Shown here piece after piece: positions 14,486-23,482 of a DNA stretch of 37,299 nucleotides. Both the position numbers and the translations under genes were made by a program. The first letter of the stretch is position 1, and each line of letters starts with the position of its first letter. Where the stretch lies: positions 1 through 37,299 of the forward strand of contig CASEBB010000091.1 in NCBI GenBank assembly GCA_949286015.1, written 5' to 3'. The stretch comes from an uncultured Succinivibrionaceae bacterium (GTDB taxonomy: Bacteria > Pseudomonadota > Gammaproteobacteria > Enterobacterales > Succinivibrionaceae). The notes beneath the pieces are model-generated. The model made no database searches and was not told the DNA's origin. It saw only the letters and a list, made by a program, of their open reading frames with translations.

Positions 14486-15271
14486 ATGGAAAAACGCCCT
14501 TTTGTCTATGACCCGCCATTGATCCCTTTCCTCGACATCATGTACGAGGATAGCGACATTATCGTGGTCAATAAGCCCTCGCTGATCCTCTCTGTGCCTG
14601 GCAAGGAGCGTAAGCATCACGACAGCATCATGTCCCGCGTAAAGAGCATCTACCCTGATGCCTTTGTCGTGCATCGCTTAGATTACGGTACCTCGGGCAT
14701 CTTAGTGCTGGGCTTACATAAGGCCGCCATCTCTACCTTGGGTAAGCAGTTTATCGCCCGTGAAGTCCATAAGGTCTATGTGGCATGGGTAGACGGTAAG
14801 CTTGAGGGCACTGGGGCGGTTGACTTGCCGCTGATTGTCGATTTAGAGCATCGTCCTTTCCAAAAGGTCGACTTAGAGGTGGGCAAAAAAGCGCTGACCT
14901 ACTATCAGGCGCTGCATTATGACGCGACGCAGGATCGCACCTTTGTTCGCCTCTACCCACAAACGGGGCGCTCGCATCAGCTGCGTATTCACATGCAGCA
15001 GCTGGGACACTCCATCTTAGGTGACCACCTCTACGCTATCGATCGCGTCTATGAGAGTGTGCCCCATCTGTACTTACACGCGGCGCTGCTGCGCTTTAAG
15101 CACCCGACTACAGGTGAGGTGCTGTCCTTCTGTGCACCGGCTCCATTTGCGGTGCCAGAGGACTGTGAGATGCAGCTCAGCTGGCTGGATGAGGACTTAA
15201 GCTCACAAGTGACCTCTACCTTAACAACGCCGCAGCCACAGATCTTTGAGCTTATGCCTGATTTGCGCTAA
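14486..15271 (+). CDS. rluA: Dual-specificity 23S rRNA/tRNA pseudouridine synthase RluA
   Basis: The enzyme isomerises uridine to pseudouridine; E. coli RluA acts on 23S rRNA U746 and tRNA U32. The 261-aa protein lacks the S4 domain found in RluC/D, as RluA does. The catalytic motif is VVHRLDYGTSG with D66, and NKPSLILSVPG, HHDSIMSRV, RPFQKVDLE, TGRSHQLRIHMQQLGHSILGD and LHAALL line up closely with RluA. The start at ATG 14486 has no strong Shine-Dalgarno, but alignment starts within the first 20 residues. It converges with djlA on a shared terminator region. Confidence 0.92.
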   Translation: MEKRPFVYDPPLIPFLDIMYEDSDIIVVNKPSLILSVPGKERKHHDSIMSRVKSIYPDAFVVHRLDYGTSGILVLGLHKAAISTLGKQFIAREVHKVYVAWVDGKLEGTGAVDLPLIVDLEHRPFQKVDLEVGKKALTYYQALHYDATQDRTFVRLYPQTGRSHQLRIHMQQLGHSILGDHLYAIDRVYESVPHLYLHAALLRFKHPTTGEVLSFCAPAPFAVPEDCEMQLSWLDEDLSSQVTSTLTTPQPQIFELMPDLR

Positions 15272-15345
15272 GCGCGTCCCGAGATTGTGGCCTGTGGCTC
15301 GTGTTGCCCATGGCTCATGCTCATGGCCCGTGGCCAGAGCACCAA

Positions 15346-15374
15346 GCAAAAGGGGATGTCACTGACATCCCCTT
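15346..15374 (-). terminator. Terminator hairpin between rluA and djlA
   Basis: AAGGGGATGTCA (15350-15361) and TGACATCCCCTT (15363-15374) form a long perfect inverted repeat. Read on the reverse strand it ends CCCCTTTTGCTT, giving the better U-tract for djlA, which ends at 15427. On the forward strand it may still help end rluA transcription. Confidence 0.75.
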
Positions 15375-15426
15375 GCTGCGCTTACGGTGAGAGGCGGGCC
15401 TCTTACGGCTTAGTGCCGTTGCCTGT

Positions 15427-16386
15427 CTATTTGCCGCGCGATTCCTTAATGAGCGCAAAGGCCGCCTGAATGTCCTGTGACTTTTGCGTATAGAGCTTTA
15501 CCATCTCTGGTGGTAAGCCCTGCGCTGCTAAGCGGTCTGGGTGATACTTGAGCATCAGCTTCTTATGCGCACGGCGGACATCGTCCCATGGCGTCTCTGG
15601 GGTCACACCTAAGATCTCATAAGCCCGATCGAGCTCACTGCGCGATACATGCGCCTGACCTTGGCTGCTACCACTGCTTTGGGCCTCGTCCTCATCATAG
15701 CCAAACTTTTCGTAGTTCTCGTAGCTGTGATTGCCGTACTCGCTATAGGAGCCGCTGTGGCCTTGCTGCTCGTACTGACGCTGGCGTTGCTGGGCATAGC
15801 GCTGGGAGAAGCGCGCAAATTGCTGCTCAGCGATACGAATGCGAATGAGGCGCTCCATGTCATTGACATTGATGCCTAACGCTTGCGCAATGTAGAGCAG
15901 ACGCTCGTGCTCGCCTTGGTCTAAAACCTCATCGGCAATGGCGATACCCACCTGAATTTCTAAGAGGTAGGAAATTAAGGTGAGATTGGTGCCCACCACT
16001 TGGCGTAAATGCACGGCTTCGGCATTGAGGTCAAATTCCTCGCTCTTGCCAAAGTTAAAGGCATCAATGGCAATGAGGCGGCGATGCTCGTCAAGATGCA
16101 TCGCATCCATCAGGTTCTCCGCCTGCTTAATATGCGACTCGTTGACGCGTCCGGCGCCACGGGCTACATAGCCCATTAAGCGAAAGGTGCTGGCAATTAT
16201 TTGCTCGTGCGCCGCTGGATCGCCTCCGTTGCCTAAAAGTGTGTCACGGGCTGCTTGGCTTTGCGCCAGCAGCTCATTGCGCTTTTTGTCGTAGGCAAAG
16301 TAGCCAATAAAAAAGCCAATGACGGCGCCTAAAGGGCTAAAGAGCAGGCCAATAATGGCGCCAATAATACGTCCTTTCCAAGACAT
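15427..16386 (-). CDS. djlA: Membrane-anchored DnaJ-like co-chaperone DjlA
   Basis: DjlA is a type III J-domain protein that stimulates DnaK at the inner membrane. The 319-aa protein starts with a Gly-rich transmembrane segment (about residues 8-30, GAIIGLLFSPLGAVIGFFIG). It continues with a TerB-like helical domain (VARGAGRVNESHIKQAENLM, then GIAIADEVLDQGEHERLLYI), then a Gln/Ser/Tyr/Gly-rich linker and a C-terminal J domain (YEILGVTPETPWDDVRRAHKKL, with HPD in KYHPDRL). GAGG 6 bp before the ATG supports the start. It is the last gene of a reverse-strand run trmB-amgK-murU-djlA, but with a 239-bp gap to murU. Confidence 0.93.
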   Translation of the reverse strand: MSWKGRIIGAIIGLLFSPLGAVIGFFIGYFAYDKKRNELLAQSQAARDTLLGNGGDPAAHEQIIASTFRLMGYVARGAGRVNESHIKQAENLMDAMHLDEHRRLIAIDAFNFGKSEEFDLNAEAVHLRQVVGTNLTLISYLLEIQVGIAIADEVLDQGEHERLLYIAQALGINVNDMERLIRIRIAEQQFARFSQRYAQQRQRQYEQQGHSGSYSEYGNHSYENYEKFGYDEDEAQSSGSSQGQAHVSRSELDRAYEILGVTPETPWDDVRRAHKKLMLKYHPDRLAAQGLPPEMVKLYTQKSQDIQAAFALIKESRGK

Positions 16387-16625
16387 AAGAGACCTCAGAG
16401 GTGGCCACCTGCGTCAGAGGAAGCAGGATGGGCGGAGCGTGGTTGAAGCGCACCGAAGCTGTGTAGTAGCACAGGAGCTGCGCAGCAATAAAAAGAGTGG
16501 GGTAGCTTCCTACTTTACCTAATTTGCTGCATCATGCGTTGTTTTTTCAAGGCAAGGCAGCAACATAGCGCCTGCGCGATCAGGAAACAGTCTGCTGTTG
16601 GGGTGAAGACCCAACCATCTGGGGG

Positions 16626-17387
16626 CTATAAGGTGGAGGTTTTAAGTGCCGCGCGCTCCTGCTCCTGCCCCCAGCCATCGTGGCTCTGGAGATAGGTGTT
16701 GAGCTCGTTTAAGCGCTCGACCGTGCCCACATCAAACCACTTTGCTTTAAGCACCGATGCTGTGATCTGCTGCGTACTGACGTAGCGATCAAAGTACGGC
16801 CGCAAAGGATCGCGCTTGACCGTGCAACCGGCAAAGAACTTAGGGTGGTACCACGCGATGCCCGCAAAAGTAAAATCATGGCCATATTGTAAACAGCCAT
16901 TCTTAGCTACAGCATAGTCACCCTTTAAATTATGGGCGGGATTGGCCGTCAGATAGAGGTGGGCTAAGACTGGGGGCGCCTCACTCGTGGCGCTTGAAGC
17001 AGTGATGTCCGCCTGTACCGGTAAAGGGCAAGGCAGCACAAAGTCATAGGAGCTGTCTAAAAAGACATCGCCATTGACCACTAAAAAGGGCTCCTCGCCG
17101 AGGAGAGGCAGGGCTTTAACAATGCCACCAGCCGTCTCTAGGCCGTCCCCATCCTCAGGGCTAAAGCTGAGTTTGACCCCAAAGTCATGGCTTTGCAGGT
17201 AGGAAAAGAGCGTGTCCTTGAGGTAGGCGCCGTTTACCACAATGTCGGTGATGCCGAGAGCTTTGAGCTTGTGGATTGACCACGCAATGAGGCTGTGGCC
17301 GCCAGCGGTGACCATGGGTTTAGGAATGGTGTTGGTGATAGGGCGCAGACGCTTGCCTTGGCCTGCGGCTAAAATCATGGCACGCAT
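16626..17387 (-). CDS. murU: N-acetylmuramate alpha-1-phosphate uridylyltransferase MurU
   Basis: MurU makes UDP-MurNAc from MurNAc-1-phosphate in the peptidoglycan salvage route that bypasses de novo synthesis and fosfomycin's target. The nucleotidyltransferase signature is at the very N-terminus, MILAAGQGKRLRPIT with PKPM after it. ADIVVNGAYL-like (TDIVVNGAYLKD), GLETAGGIVKAL, VVNGDVF and FTFAGIAWYHP follow, as in MurU. The start is taken as ATG 17387 (253 aa); an in-frame TTG at 17396 would add three residues, and neither has a strong Shine-Dalgarno. The partner kinase amgK lies upstream on the same strand, but 322 bp away with a repeat element between them. A general sugar-1-phosphate nucleotidyltransferase is the alternative, less likely given amgK. 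Confidence 0.88.
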   Translation of the reverse strand: MRAMILAAGQGKRLRPITNTIPKPMVTAGGHSLIAWSIHKLKALGITDIVVNGAYLKDTLFSYLQSHDFGVKLSFSPEDGDGLETAGGIVKALPLLGEEPFLVVNGDVFLDSSYDFVLPCPLPVQADITASSATSEAPPVLAHLYLTANPAHNLKGDYAVAKNGCLQYGHDFTFAGIAWYHPKFFAGCTVKRDPLRPYFDRYVSTQQITASVLKAKWFDVGTVERLNELNTYLQSHDGWGQEQERAALKTSTL

Positions 17388-17463
17388 AGAATGCAACTTA
17401 AAAGGGTTTAGGGGCCTTAGTGCTTAGGGCTGATGGGGGGCGTGGCAACCGCAAGGTGCGGCC

Positions 17464-17585
17464 ATATGGGGCTAACACACTGGCAATCCTCCAAGGAGGG
17501 GGACGCCAAAAGCCAGCACATGGGCCCCTGTTGATCGCAGGGGCGTTGCTGCTGCTTTTTGGTGTCCACCAAACGTAGAGGAGGC
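17464..17585 (-). repeat. Intergenic repeat copy C between amgK and murU
   Basis: Read on the reverse strand, the segment begins CCTCCTCTACGTTTGGTGG followed by ACACCAAAAAGCAG, parallel to the left ends of copies A and B. The reverse complement of 17503-17524 matches copy B 5577-5598 (CCCATGTG..TGGC.TTTGGCGT) at about 20 of 22 positions. Order and spacing of the conserved blocks are the same. Inside lies a GCCCCTG/CAGGGGC hairpin (17524-17530 with 17538-17544). The right terminal inverted repeat is not recognisable. The rest of 17397-17709 holds no supported gene. Confidence 0.5.
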
Positions 17586-17709
17586 CCGTACTCTGTACTG
17601 GTACTCAAGATAAAGCCCAGCGTAGAGTGAGCACAGCACACCAGCTTGTAAGTGCCGAGCCAAGACATCTGGCTGTAGCAGTTGCTGCTGTCGCTGCTGT
17701 CTTGGCTTA

Positions 17710-18963
17710 CTACTCTGCGCCTTGGAGTAGCTTTGGAGCGACGCGATTTTCAAGGAACGCAAGGAAATCTTGCATTGCCTTCACTTGCGCGCAATTTTCC
17801 TGTAGGTAGCGCACTACCTGTGGCAGGTACTGTAAGTAGCCCTCTTTACCATCGCGTAAATGCAGACGGTTAAAGATGCCTAAGACCTTGATGTGGCGCT
17901 GGATGGCGCACACCAGCACCATCTGCTTAAAGTCCTCTAAGGTGCAGCTCGCCTCTAAGAGACCACTGACCTGATAGGTCTTAAAGAGCTGCTCCAGCAG
18001 CATCTCGCGCTCATCAGAGGCAAGGACGTAGTAGCAGTCGTACAGCAGCGACGCGCAATCGTAGCCAATTGGGCCTACTACCATATCCTGATAGTCAAGC
18101 AGCGCCAATTGCGCCTGAATGCAATAGCGGCAGCCCTCGGGGCTGATCATAATATTGCGGCTGTGGAAGTCGCGATGCATAGCCACCTGCTTTTGGCTGC
18201 GGCAAGCTTCACTTAAGAAGCTAAAGCTGCGCTCCAGCATGTCCTGCTCAGCAGCGCTGAGCTCTAAGTGTAAAGCCTCTTGTAAGCACCATTGCGTAAA
18301 GATACCCAGCTCCATGCGGATAAAGGCATCATCAAAAGGTTGCAGCTGCGCTAAATAGGCAAAGTCGTCGCTATCGAGCTCGTAGCGGGCAATAAGCACT
18401 GCCTCGTCAGGGCCACCTTGGGCATGGCGCTCTTGCGCTTGCTGCCGCCCTGTGGTCAGCGCTTCCATGGCATCAAAGTTTAAAGGCAGCGAGCTGATCT
18501 TATTGAGCTCAACAAGGGCTCTAAAGTAAAAGCCTAAGCGCTCGTCGTCATCAGCGAGCACATCGTAAAAGAGGCTGTCGCCTAAGTCCTCTTGCACCAT
18601 AAAGCCATGCTCTAAGTCCGCGCAGAGGATAGCTGGCACTAAGACCTTGGCGTGGCTTAAGAGGCGGTTAATGGCAAAGAACTCGCGGTTTTTCTGCGTC
18701 TCAGGGGGTGCATCGACCGCAATGACTGTACTGCGATAGCGCTCTGGCAGGTGCGGATAAGTATGCTCTTTGCGGCACAGGGCTTCGCACTGCTCAGGCT
18801 CTAAGCGCACGCGATAGTAGCGGCGGAAGCTGGCATCGCCGTTTAAAGGCACGAGGGAATTGGCGCACTGGCAACCGCAATCGCAGGGATCACAGCTGGA
18901 GCAAGGCACGCCGTGCTCTTGTAAAAAGCTAAGCAGCTGTTGGTAACGAGAGGTATTAGTCAC
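17710..18963 (-). CDS. amgK: N-acetylmuramate/N-acetylglucosamine anomeric kinase AmgK
   Basis: This APH-fold sugar kinase phosphorylates MurNAc (and GlcNAc) at C1, feeding MurU in peptidoglycan recycling. The 417-aa protein shows VPLNGDASFRRYYRV (nucleotide-binding entry), VIAVDAPPE, MVQEDLGDSLFYDVL, the catalytic loop MHRDFHSRNIMI and metal-binding LALLDYQDMVVGP, all as in AmgK-type phosphotransferases. It is longer than the usual ~340 aa. Six cysteines are packed into residues 21-33 (C21, C24, C27, C29, C31, C33), absent from characterised AmgK sequences as I recall them, possibly a metal site. The GTG start at 18961-18963 lies inside the end of trmB (8-nt overlap), implying translational coupling. 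Confidence 0.85.
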   Translation of the reverse strand: MTNTSRYQQLLSFLQEHGVPCSSCDPCDCGCQCANSLVPLNGDASFRRYYRVRLEPEQCEALCRKEHTYPHLPERYRSTVIAVDAPPETQKNREFFAINRLLSHAKVLVPAILCADLEHGFMVQEDLGDSLFYDVLADDDERLGFYFRALVELNKISSLPLNFDAMEALTTGRQQAQERHAQGGPDEAVLIARYELDSDDFAYLAQLQPFDDAFIRMELGIFTQWCLQEALHLELSAAEQDMLERSFSFLSEACRSQKQVAMHRDFHSRNIMISPEGCRYCIQAQLALLDYQDMVVGPIGYDCASLLYDCYYVLASDEREMLLEQLFKTYQVSGLLEASCTLEDFKQMVLVCAIQRHIKVLGIFNRLHLRDGKEGYLQYLPQVVRYLQENCAQVKAMQDFLAFLENRVAPKLLQGAE

Positions 18964-19768
18964 GCTTAAACACTAAATCCCAGACGCCATGACCTAAGCG
19001 CTCGCCACGTGTTTCAAACTTCGTCAGCGGACGCCACTCAGGACGTGGGATATAGCCTCCTTCTGGATTGGTGTTGCTCAGCTCCGGAGCGTTATTTAAG
19101 CACTCCAGCATTTGCTCAGCGTACTCTTGCCAATCAGTGGCCATGCGAATCTCACCACCGTGCTTTAAAAGCGGGGTAACCAGCGCTAAAAACTCTGGAT
19201 TAATGAGACGGCGCTTGTGATGGCGCGCCTTTGGCCATGGATCAGGGAAGAAGATCTGCAAAATATCGATGCTCTCAGGGCCTAAGCACTTGGTGAGCAC
19301 CTCAAAGGCATCATGCTTGATAAGGCGGACGTTTGTAAGGCCCAGCTCCTCAATTAAGAGCAAGGTCGCACCAACCCCAGGTGGGTGGACTTCGATGCCT
19401 AAGTAATTGCGCAGCGGGTCGTGTTGTGCCATCTCGATAAAGGACTTGCCCATACCAAAGCCGATCTCGACCACGACAGGGGCTTCACGGCCAAAGGCGG
19501 CAGCTACATCAAGAGGCTGTAAGTCACTGACGTCGAGCACATACTTAGGGCCCAGCTCTTCTAAGGCCTTAGTTTGGGCGTTGGTCATACGTCCGGCGCG
19601 AATCACAAAGGAGCGAATGCGCTGGTGGGGATGCTCACCGGCCTCACTTGCAGTGCCGTTGTCAGCACTGGTTGCGGTGGCGTCAGTGGTAGCACTGGCA
19701 TTAGTGCTGGTGAGCGTCTCAGGGGAAAGGGCGTCGTCAGCCTGCGTAGGAGGGATGTTAGTGGTCAC
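18956..19768 (-). CDS. trmB: tRNA (guanine-N7-)-methyltransferase TrmB
   Basis: TrmB methylates G46 in the variable loop of tRNAs using SAM. The 270-aa protein contains RIRSFVIRAGRMTNAQ, FGREAPVVVEIGFGMGKSF (motif I), NYLGIEVHPPGVGA, FFPDPWPKARHHKRRL and the C-terminal signature TKFETRGERLGHGVWDLVF. About 48 N-terminal residues rich in Thr/Ala/Ser precede the conserved part; the start is a GTG (19766-19768) with GAGAG upstream, and a later start would remove the tail. It overlaps amgK by 8 nt, so the two are probably cotranscribed. Confidence 0.93.
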   Translation of the reverse strand: MTTNIPPTQADDALSPETLTSTNASATTDATATSADNGTASEAGEHPHQRIRSFVIRAGRMTNAQTKALEELGPKYVLDVSDLQPLDVAAAFGREAPVVVEIGFGMGKSFIEMAQHDPLRNYLGIEVHPPGVGATLLLIEELGLTNVRLIKHDAFEVLTKCLGPESIDILQIFFPDPWPKARHHKRRLINPEFLALVTPLLKHGGEIRMATDWQEYAEQMLECLNNAPELSNTNPEGGYIPRPEWRPLTKFETRGERLGHGVWDLVFKRD

Positions 19769-19984
19769 TAAATACTCTCGGGCCTAAAGGCGTCTTAAAA
19801 AGGGTATACAGTGGCTGTAAGGAGCAGGATAAAGGGCGTAGCCATATTTGGGGGAGCGGCCGCTCTGCTGAGCTTAGCTTCGTTGGCTTCGCTGTGCTTA
19901 CTGGTAAGGCGAGTGTCCCCAAAAAGCACATCCCCAAGGATGTAACTGCCTACAAGCAGGTGTTTTACCCTGAGAGTAGGTGTT

Positions 19985-20008
19985 TGCTGCTGCTGCTGCT
20001 GCTGCTGC
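19985..20008. repeat. (TGC)8 trinucleotide repeat in the trmB-dapA spacer
   Basis: Eight uninterrupted TGC units lie in the roughly 330-bp stretch between trmB and the dapA terminator. No open frame there has gene-like features, so the repeat appears noncoding. Nothing else was recognised in 19769-20104 except short dyads near 19930-19960. Confidence 0.7.
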
Positions 20009-20104
20009 GCTACTCTCGAGATAAGGCGCCGTCTAGCGCTTTTAGTACCTACCTGTAGGTCGCGATCTTTGCTGCGTCCAGCCACCATTTAAGGTCTAAA
20101 TGAG

Positions 20105-20135
20105 CAAAAGGAGCGACCAATGGCCACTCCTTTTG
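20105..20135 (-). terminator. Terminator of dapA
   Basis: CAAAAGGAG (20105-20113) pairs with CTCCTTTTG (20127-20135), and the loop has partial extra pairing. On the reverse strand the 3' arm reads CTCCTTTTGCTCATTT, a plausible U-tract, about 65 bp after the dapA stop. It is nearly symmetric and could work in both directions. Confidence 0.7.
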
Positions 20136-20199
20136 TCAGAGAAAAGCGCACTTGCGCTGTGGTGCTGGCAGGAATTACCCTGCGCTGTTACTGCTGCTC

Positions 20200-21081
20200 T
20201 TAGATGAGCTCGAGCTCTTGCATCGCGGCCTTGATAGCCTCTTTGGTGCTGTCGCTCAGCGGCACAATTGGCAGACGGCACTCCTCAGTGCACAGCCCTA
20301 ACAGCGAAGCTGCGTACTTCGCACCAGCTGGGCTTGGCTCCTTAAACATGAGGCCATGCAGCTTCATGAGCTTGTCCTGTAAGGCACGAGCCTCAAGCCA
20401 CTGGTTGTTAGCGCAGTAAGCTTGCACCTGATGCACTAACTTTGGCGCAATGTTAGCCGTCACCGAAATGCAGCCCACACCACCAGCCACGTCGTAGCTC
20501 ACCTGCGAGGCATCTTCACCTGATAACCACGTAAAGTCCTCACGCTTGATTAAGGAGCGCTCTACCCATGGACGTGCTAAGTCACCCGTGGCGTCCTTAA
20601 TACCGGCAATGCGTGGCAGCTCCGCAAGCTTGGCTAAGGTCTGTGGCAGCACATTGACTACCGCACGGCCTGGAATGTTGTAGACAAAGATAGGCAGCGA
20701 AGTCTCATCATGCACCATCTTAAAGTGGGCATACAGACCATCCTGATTTGGACGGTTGTAGTAACCAGCCACGTGCAACAGGCCGTCAGCACCAGCCTTT
20801 TCTGCCTCGTGTGAGTAGTGCACCGCCTCAACTGGGTTGTTAGAGCCTGCACCAGCCATCACAGGGATGCGGTGGTTAGCCACTTGGCACACAAGCTCCA
20901 CTACACGGGTGTGCTCCTGATCCGATAAGGTTGGGCTTTCACCGGTGGTACCTGCTGGCACCAGCGCATCAGTGCCTTGAGCAATGTGCCACTCCACTAA
21001 GCGCTCTAGGGCCTGCTCATCAACTTTGCCATCCTTAAAAGGAGTAATCAGCGCCACTAAAGATCCGTGGAAGGTATGCAT
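20200..21081 (-). CDS. dapA: 4-hydroxy-tetrahydrodipicolinate synthase
   Basis: DapA condenses pyruvate with aspartate semialdehyde, the entry step of the diaminopimelate/lysine branch. The 293-aa TIM-barrel protein has the Schiff-base lysine K162 in GIKDATGD, Y134 in VYNIPGRA and T45-T46 in AGTTGESPTL, the usual catalytic set, and normal length. ATG 21081 is preferred over an upstream in-frame start at 21114 because GGAG precedes it by 8 bp and family homology (HTFHGSLVALITPF) begins immediately. It is a single gene with its own terminator; bamC, its neighbour in E. coli, is not adjacent. Confidence 0.96.
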   Translation of the reverse strand: MHTFHGSLVALITPFKDGKVDEQALERLVEWHIAQGTDALVPAGTTGESPTLSDQEHTRVVELVCQVANHRIPVMAGAGSNNPVEAVHYSHEAEKAGADGLLHVAGYYNRPNQDGLYAHFKMVHDETSLPIFVYNIPGRAVVNVLPQTLAKLAELPRIAGIKDATGDLARPWVERSLIKREDFTWLSGEDASQVSYDVAGGVGCISVTANIAPKLVHQVQAYCANNQWLEARALQDKLMKLHGLMFKEPSPAGAKYAASLLGLCTEECRLPIVPLSDSTKEAIKAAMQELELI

Positions 21082-21357
21082 GAGATAAATCTCCGAAAAA
21101 AACCAAAGCACCAAAGACGGGGCTTAGTGTGGTGTAAGACGCGCGACGACCTCGGATAGCGCAGAGGGGCATCTTCACCATGGCCTCATGGGCAGCAACG
21201 CTGCACCTGTAGGCCTTATTTTAGAGCATTAAGGCGCAAACGCCGCACTTTTAGACCACGGGCAGCAGCTTATGGGGCAACTTTAGCTGACAGCTTGAGC
21301 TGTTGCTTTAGCAGGTGCTCTCGCTGTTGCTGCTGCCCTCTGGGCTTAAGCTTCTGT

Positions 21358-22944
21358 TTACTCAGCTTGAGCCTCAGCTGCAGCCTCTGCCTTGTCGCCA
21401 GCAGCCTTGTCAGAGCCCACCTTGTTCTGTAAACGTAAGGTTGGGAAGAGGATCACGTCACGAATCGTGTGGCTGTTGGAGAACAGCATTACCACACGGT
21501 CAATACCGATACCCTCACCAGCGGTAGGTGGCAGACCATGCTCTAAGGCCACGATGTAGTCCTCATCGTAGTACATGGCCTCATCATCGCCGTGCTTCTT
21601 CTGCTCAGCTTGCTGCTTGAAGCGGCCAGCCTGATCATCTGGATCGTTAAGCTCAGAGAAGCCGTTACCCATCTCACGACCGCCAATAAAGAACTCAAAG
21701 CGATCGGTAAAGGCTGGGTTGCTGTCGCTACGACGGGCAAGTGGGGAGATCTCCGCAGGGTACTCGGTGATGAAGGTAGGCTGCTGTAAGTGCTCCTCGC
21801 ACAGCTCCTCAAAGAGAGCTGCAATGTAGTGGCCTAAGACCCAGCCCTCGTGGATTTCCACGTGCAGCTTCTCACACCATGCCTTGGTCTTAGCTTCATC
21901 CTCGAGGTCTTCCATGGTGATGCCAGGGCCGTACTTGACGATGGCTTCCTTCATGGTCAGGCGCTCAAATGGACGCTCAAAGTCGAGGTCTAAGCCAGGC
22001 TCACCTTCCTTACCATAGTGGAGCTTGGTGGTGCCTAAGACGTCCTTGGCCATGTTACGGAAGAGATCTTCGGTCAGGTCGATGAGATCGTGGTAGTCAT
22101 GATAGGCCATGTAGAACTCAATCATGGTGAACTCTGGGTTATGACGGACGTCAATACCCTCGTTACGGAAGTTACGATTGATCTCATAGACACGCTCAAA
22201 GCCACCGACCACTAAGCGCTTTAAGTAGAGCTCAGGGGCAATACGCAGGTACATGTCCATATCAAGGGCATTGTGGTGCGTAATGAATGGCTTAGCGTTA
22301 GCACCGCCTGGGATGACGTGCATCATTGGCGTTTCCACTTCTAAGAAGCGCTTGCTATCCATGTAGCGGCGAATGAAGGACACGATCTTGGTGCGGATCT
22401 CAAAGGTGCGGCGCGACTCCTCATTGGCAATGAGGTCTAAGTAGCGCTGACGGCAGCGGGCTTCTTGGTCAACTAAGCCCTTGTACTTCTCTGGCAGTGG
22501 ACGTAAGGCCTTTACTAAGAGGCGTAAGGAGGTGACGTGTAAGGTCAGCTCGCCTGTCTTGGTCTTAAAGGCAAAGCCGGTAACACCGATGATGTCGCCT
22601 AAGTCCAGCTTCTTAAAGAGCTCTTGGTATTGCCCCTCAGGTAAGTCGTCACGGGTGACGTAGATCTGAATCTTGCCGCCCATGTCCTGTAAGGTGGCAA
22701 ACGAGGCCTTGCCCATGATGCGGCGGGTCATCATACGACCGGCAATGGTAAAGGTGTTCTTTTCCTGCTCTAAGGTCTCGTTCTCTTTGTCAGCGCAGGC
22801 GGCCACGATGTCGGAGGAAATGGCATCACGATGGAAGTCGTTTGGGTAGGCCTGGCCAAAGCTGCGTAAAGTGTTGAGCTTTTCGCGACGCTCAAGCATT
22901 TGCGCGTTGCTGTTCTCGGTTGCGGAAGAAGGAGCCTGAGTCAT
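21358..22944 (-). CDS. lysS: Lysyl-tRNA synthetase, class II
   Basis: This enzyme charges tRNA-Lys in the cytosol. The 528-aa protein contains an N-terminal OB-fold anticodon-binding domain ([19 protein letters not shown] onwards), then a class II catalytic core: [18 protein letters not shown], motif 2 [13 protein letters not shown] and motif 3 [14 protein letters not shown] 22944 is chosen because AAGGA lies 7 bp upstream; an upstream in-frame extension to 23043 is Pro/Gln-rich and not family-like. The C-terminus carries an extra Ala/Glu/Lys tail of about 20 residues beyond the usual end. It lies downstream of prfB as in E. coli, but with a 538-bp spacer. Confidence 0.96.
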   Translation of the reverse strand: MTQAPSSATENSNAQMLERREKLNTLRSFGQAYPNDFHRDAISSDIVAACADKENETLEQEKNTFTIAGRMMTRRIMGKASFATLQDMGGKIQIYVTRDDLPEGQYQELFKKLDLGDIIGVTGFAFKTKTGELTLHVTSLRLLVKALRPLPEKYKGLVDQEARCRQRYLDLIANEESRRTFEIRTKIVSFIRRYMDSKRFLEVETPMMHVIPGGANAKPFITHHNALDMDMYLRIAPELYLKRLVVGGFERVYEINRNFRNEGIDVRHNPEFTMIEFYMAYHDYHDLIDLTEDLFRNMAKDVLGTTKLHYGKEGEPGLDLDFERPFERLTMKEAIVKYGPGITMEDLEDEAKTKAWCEKLHVEIHEGWVLGHYIAALFEELCEEHLQQPTFITEYPAEISPLARRSDSNPAFTDRFEFFIGGREMGNGFSELNDPDDQAGRFKQQAEQKKHGDDEAMYYDEDYIVALEHGLPPTAGEGIGIDRVVMLFSNSHTIRDVILFPTLRLQNKVGSDKAAGDKAEAAAEAQAE

Positions 22945-23482
22945 GAAAAAGTCCTTGGATGAAAAAAGGAGCTCGGCGTAAGTAGCCGTAAGAGCCTGAC
23001 TTCTTTGCCGTCCTGCGCCGCACTGCGGCTGCGGCTGCGGCATTATTGGCCTGCAAATGAAGCGGCGGCTACTTATCTCGTGCGGAGCTAAAGCAAAGCT
23101 ACCTTAAGTTGTGAGGCTTAAGCTGCTGCCCATGGGGCGTAGCGGCTTTCTCGGCGGTATGCTCTTGAGCCTGCTTGCTTAAGCCTGAGAGTGTGTTGTT
23201 CATTGCTGATGCTGCCTGCAGACAGCTCAGCGTCAGGGAGTAAAAAGAAACTTGGGAAAGAGTGAGCTAATAAGTGACGGATGTAGTGGTGCGTGGCTGC
23301 AACGTCCTACCTCGAGATAAAAGGTGCAAGCGAGCCTGAGCCTATCTTGAGATGGTCCTGCATGCGAGCCCTAAATTCCGTCATTTATTAAGTCAGTCGT
23401 TCCCTGCCTTACAGCGACCTTACAACTACCTTGAAGTGTGGCTGAGAGCGTTTATTCGCGCTCAAGATGCTGCGGGTAGTGT
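22945..23482. other. Long spacer between prfB and lysS
   Basis: These 538 bp contain no supported gene, although prfB and lysS are separated by only about 10 bp in E. coli. A GCGGCT/CGGCTGCGGC-type low-complexity stretch (23023-23042) lies upstream of lysS. The region presumably holds a separate lysS promoter, but no strong -35/-10 pair was recognised. Confidence 0.5.

Noticed and set aside
19985..20008. (TGC)8 as a CRISPR or tandem array
   Set aside because: It is a simple trinucleotide run with no spacers; no CRISPR-like repeat-spacer pattern exists anywhere in the window.
22945..23043. 33-residue N-terminal extension of LysS
   Set aside because: It is Pro/Gln-rich and not family-like, while AAGGA stands before ATG 22944.
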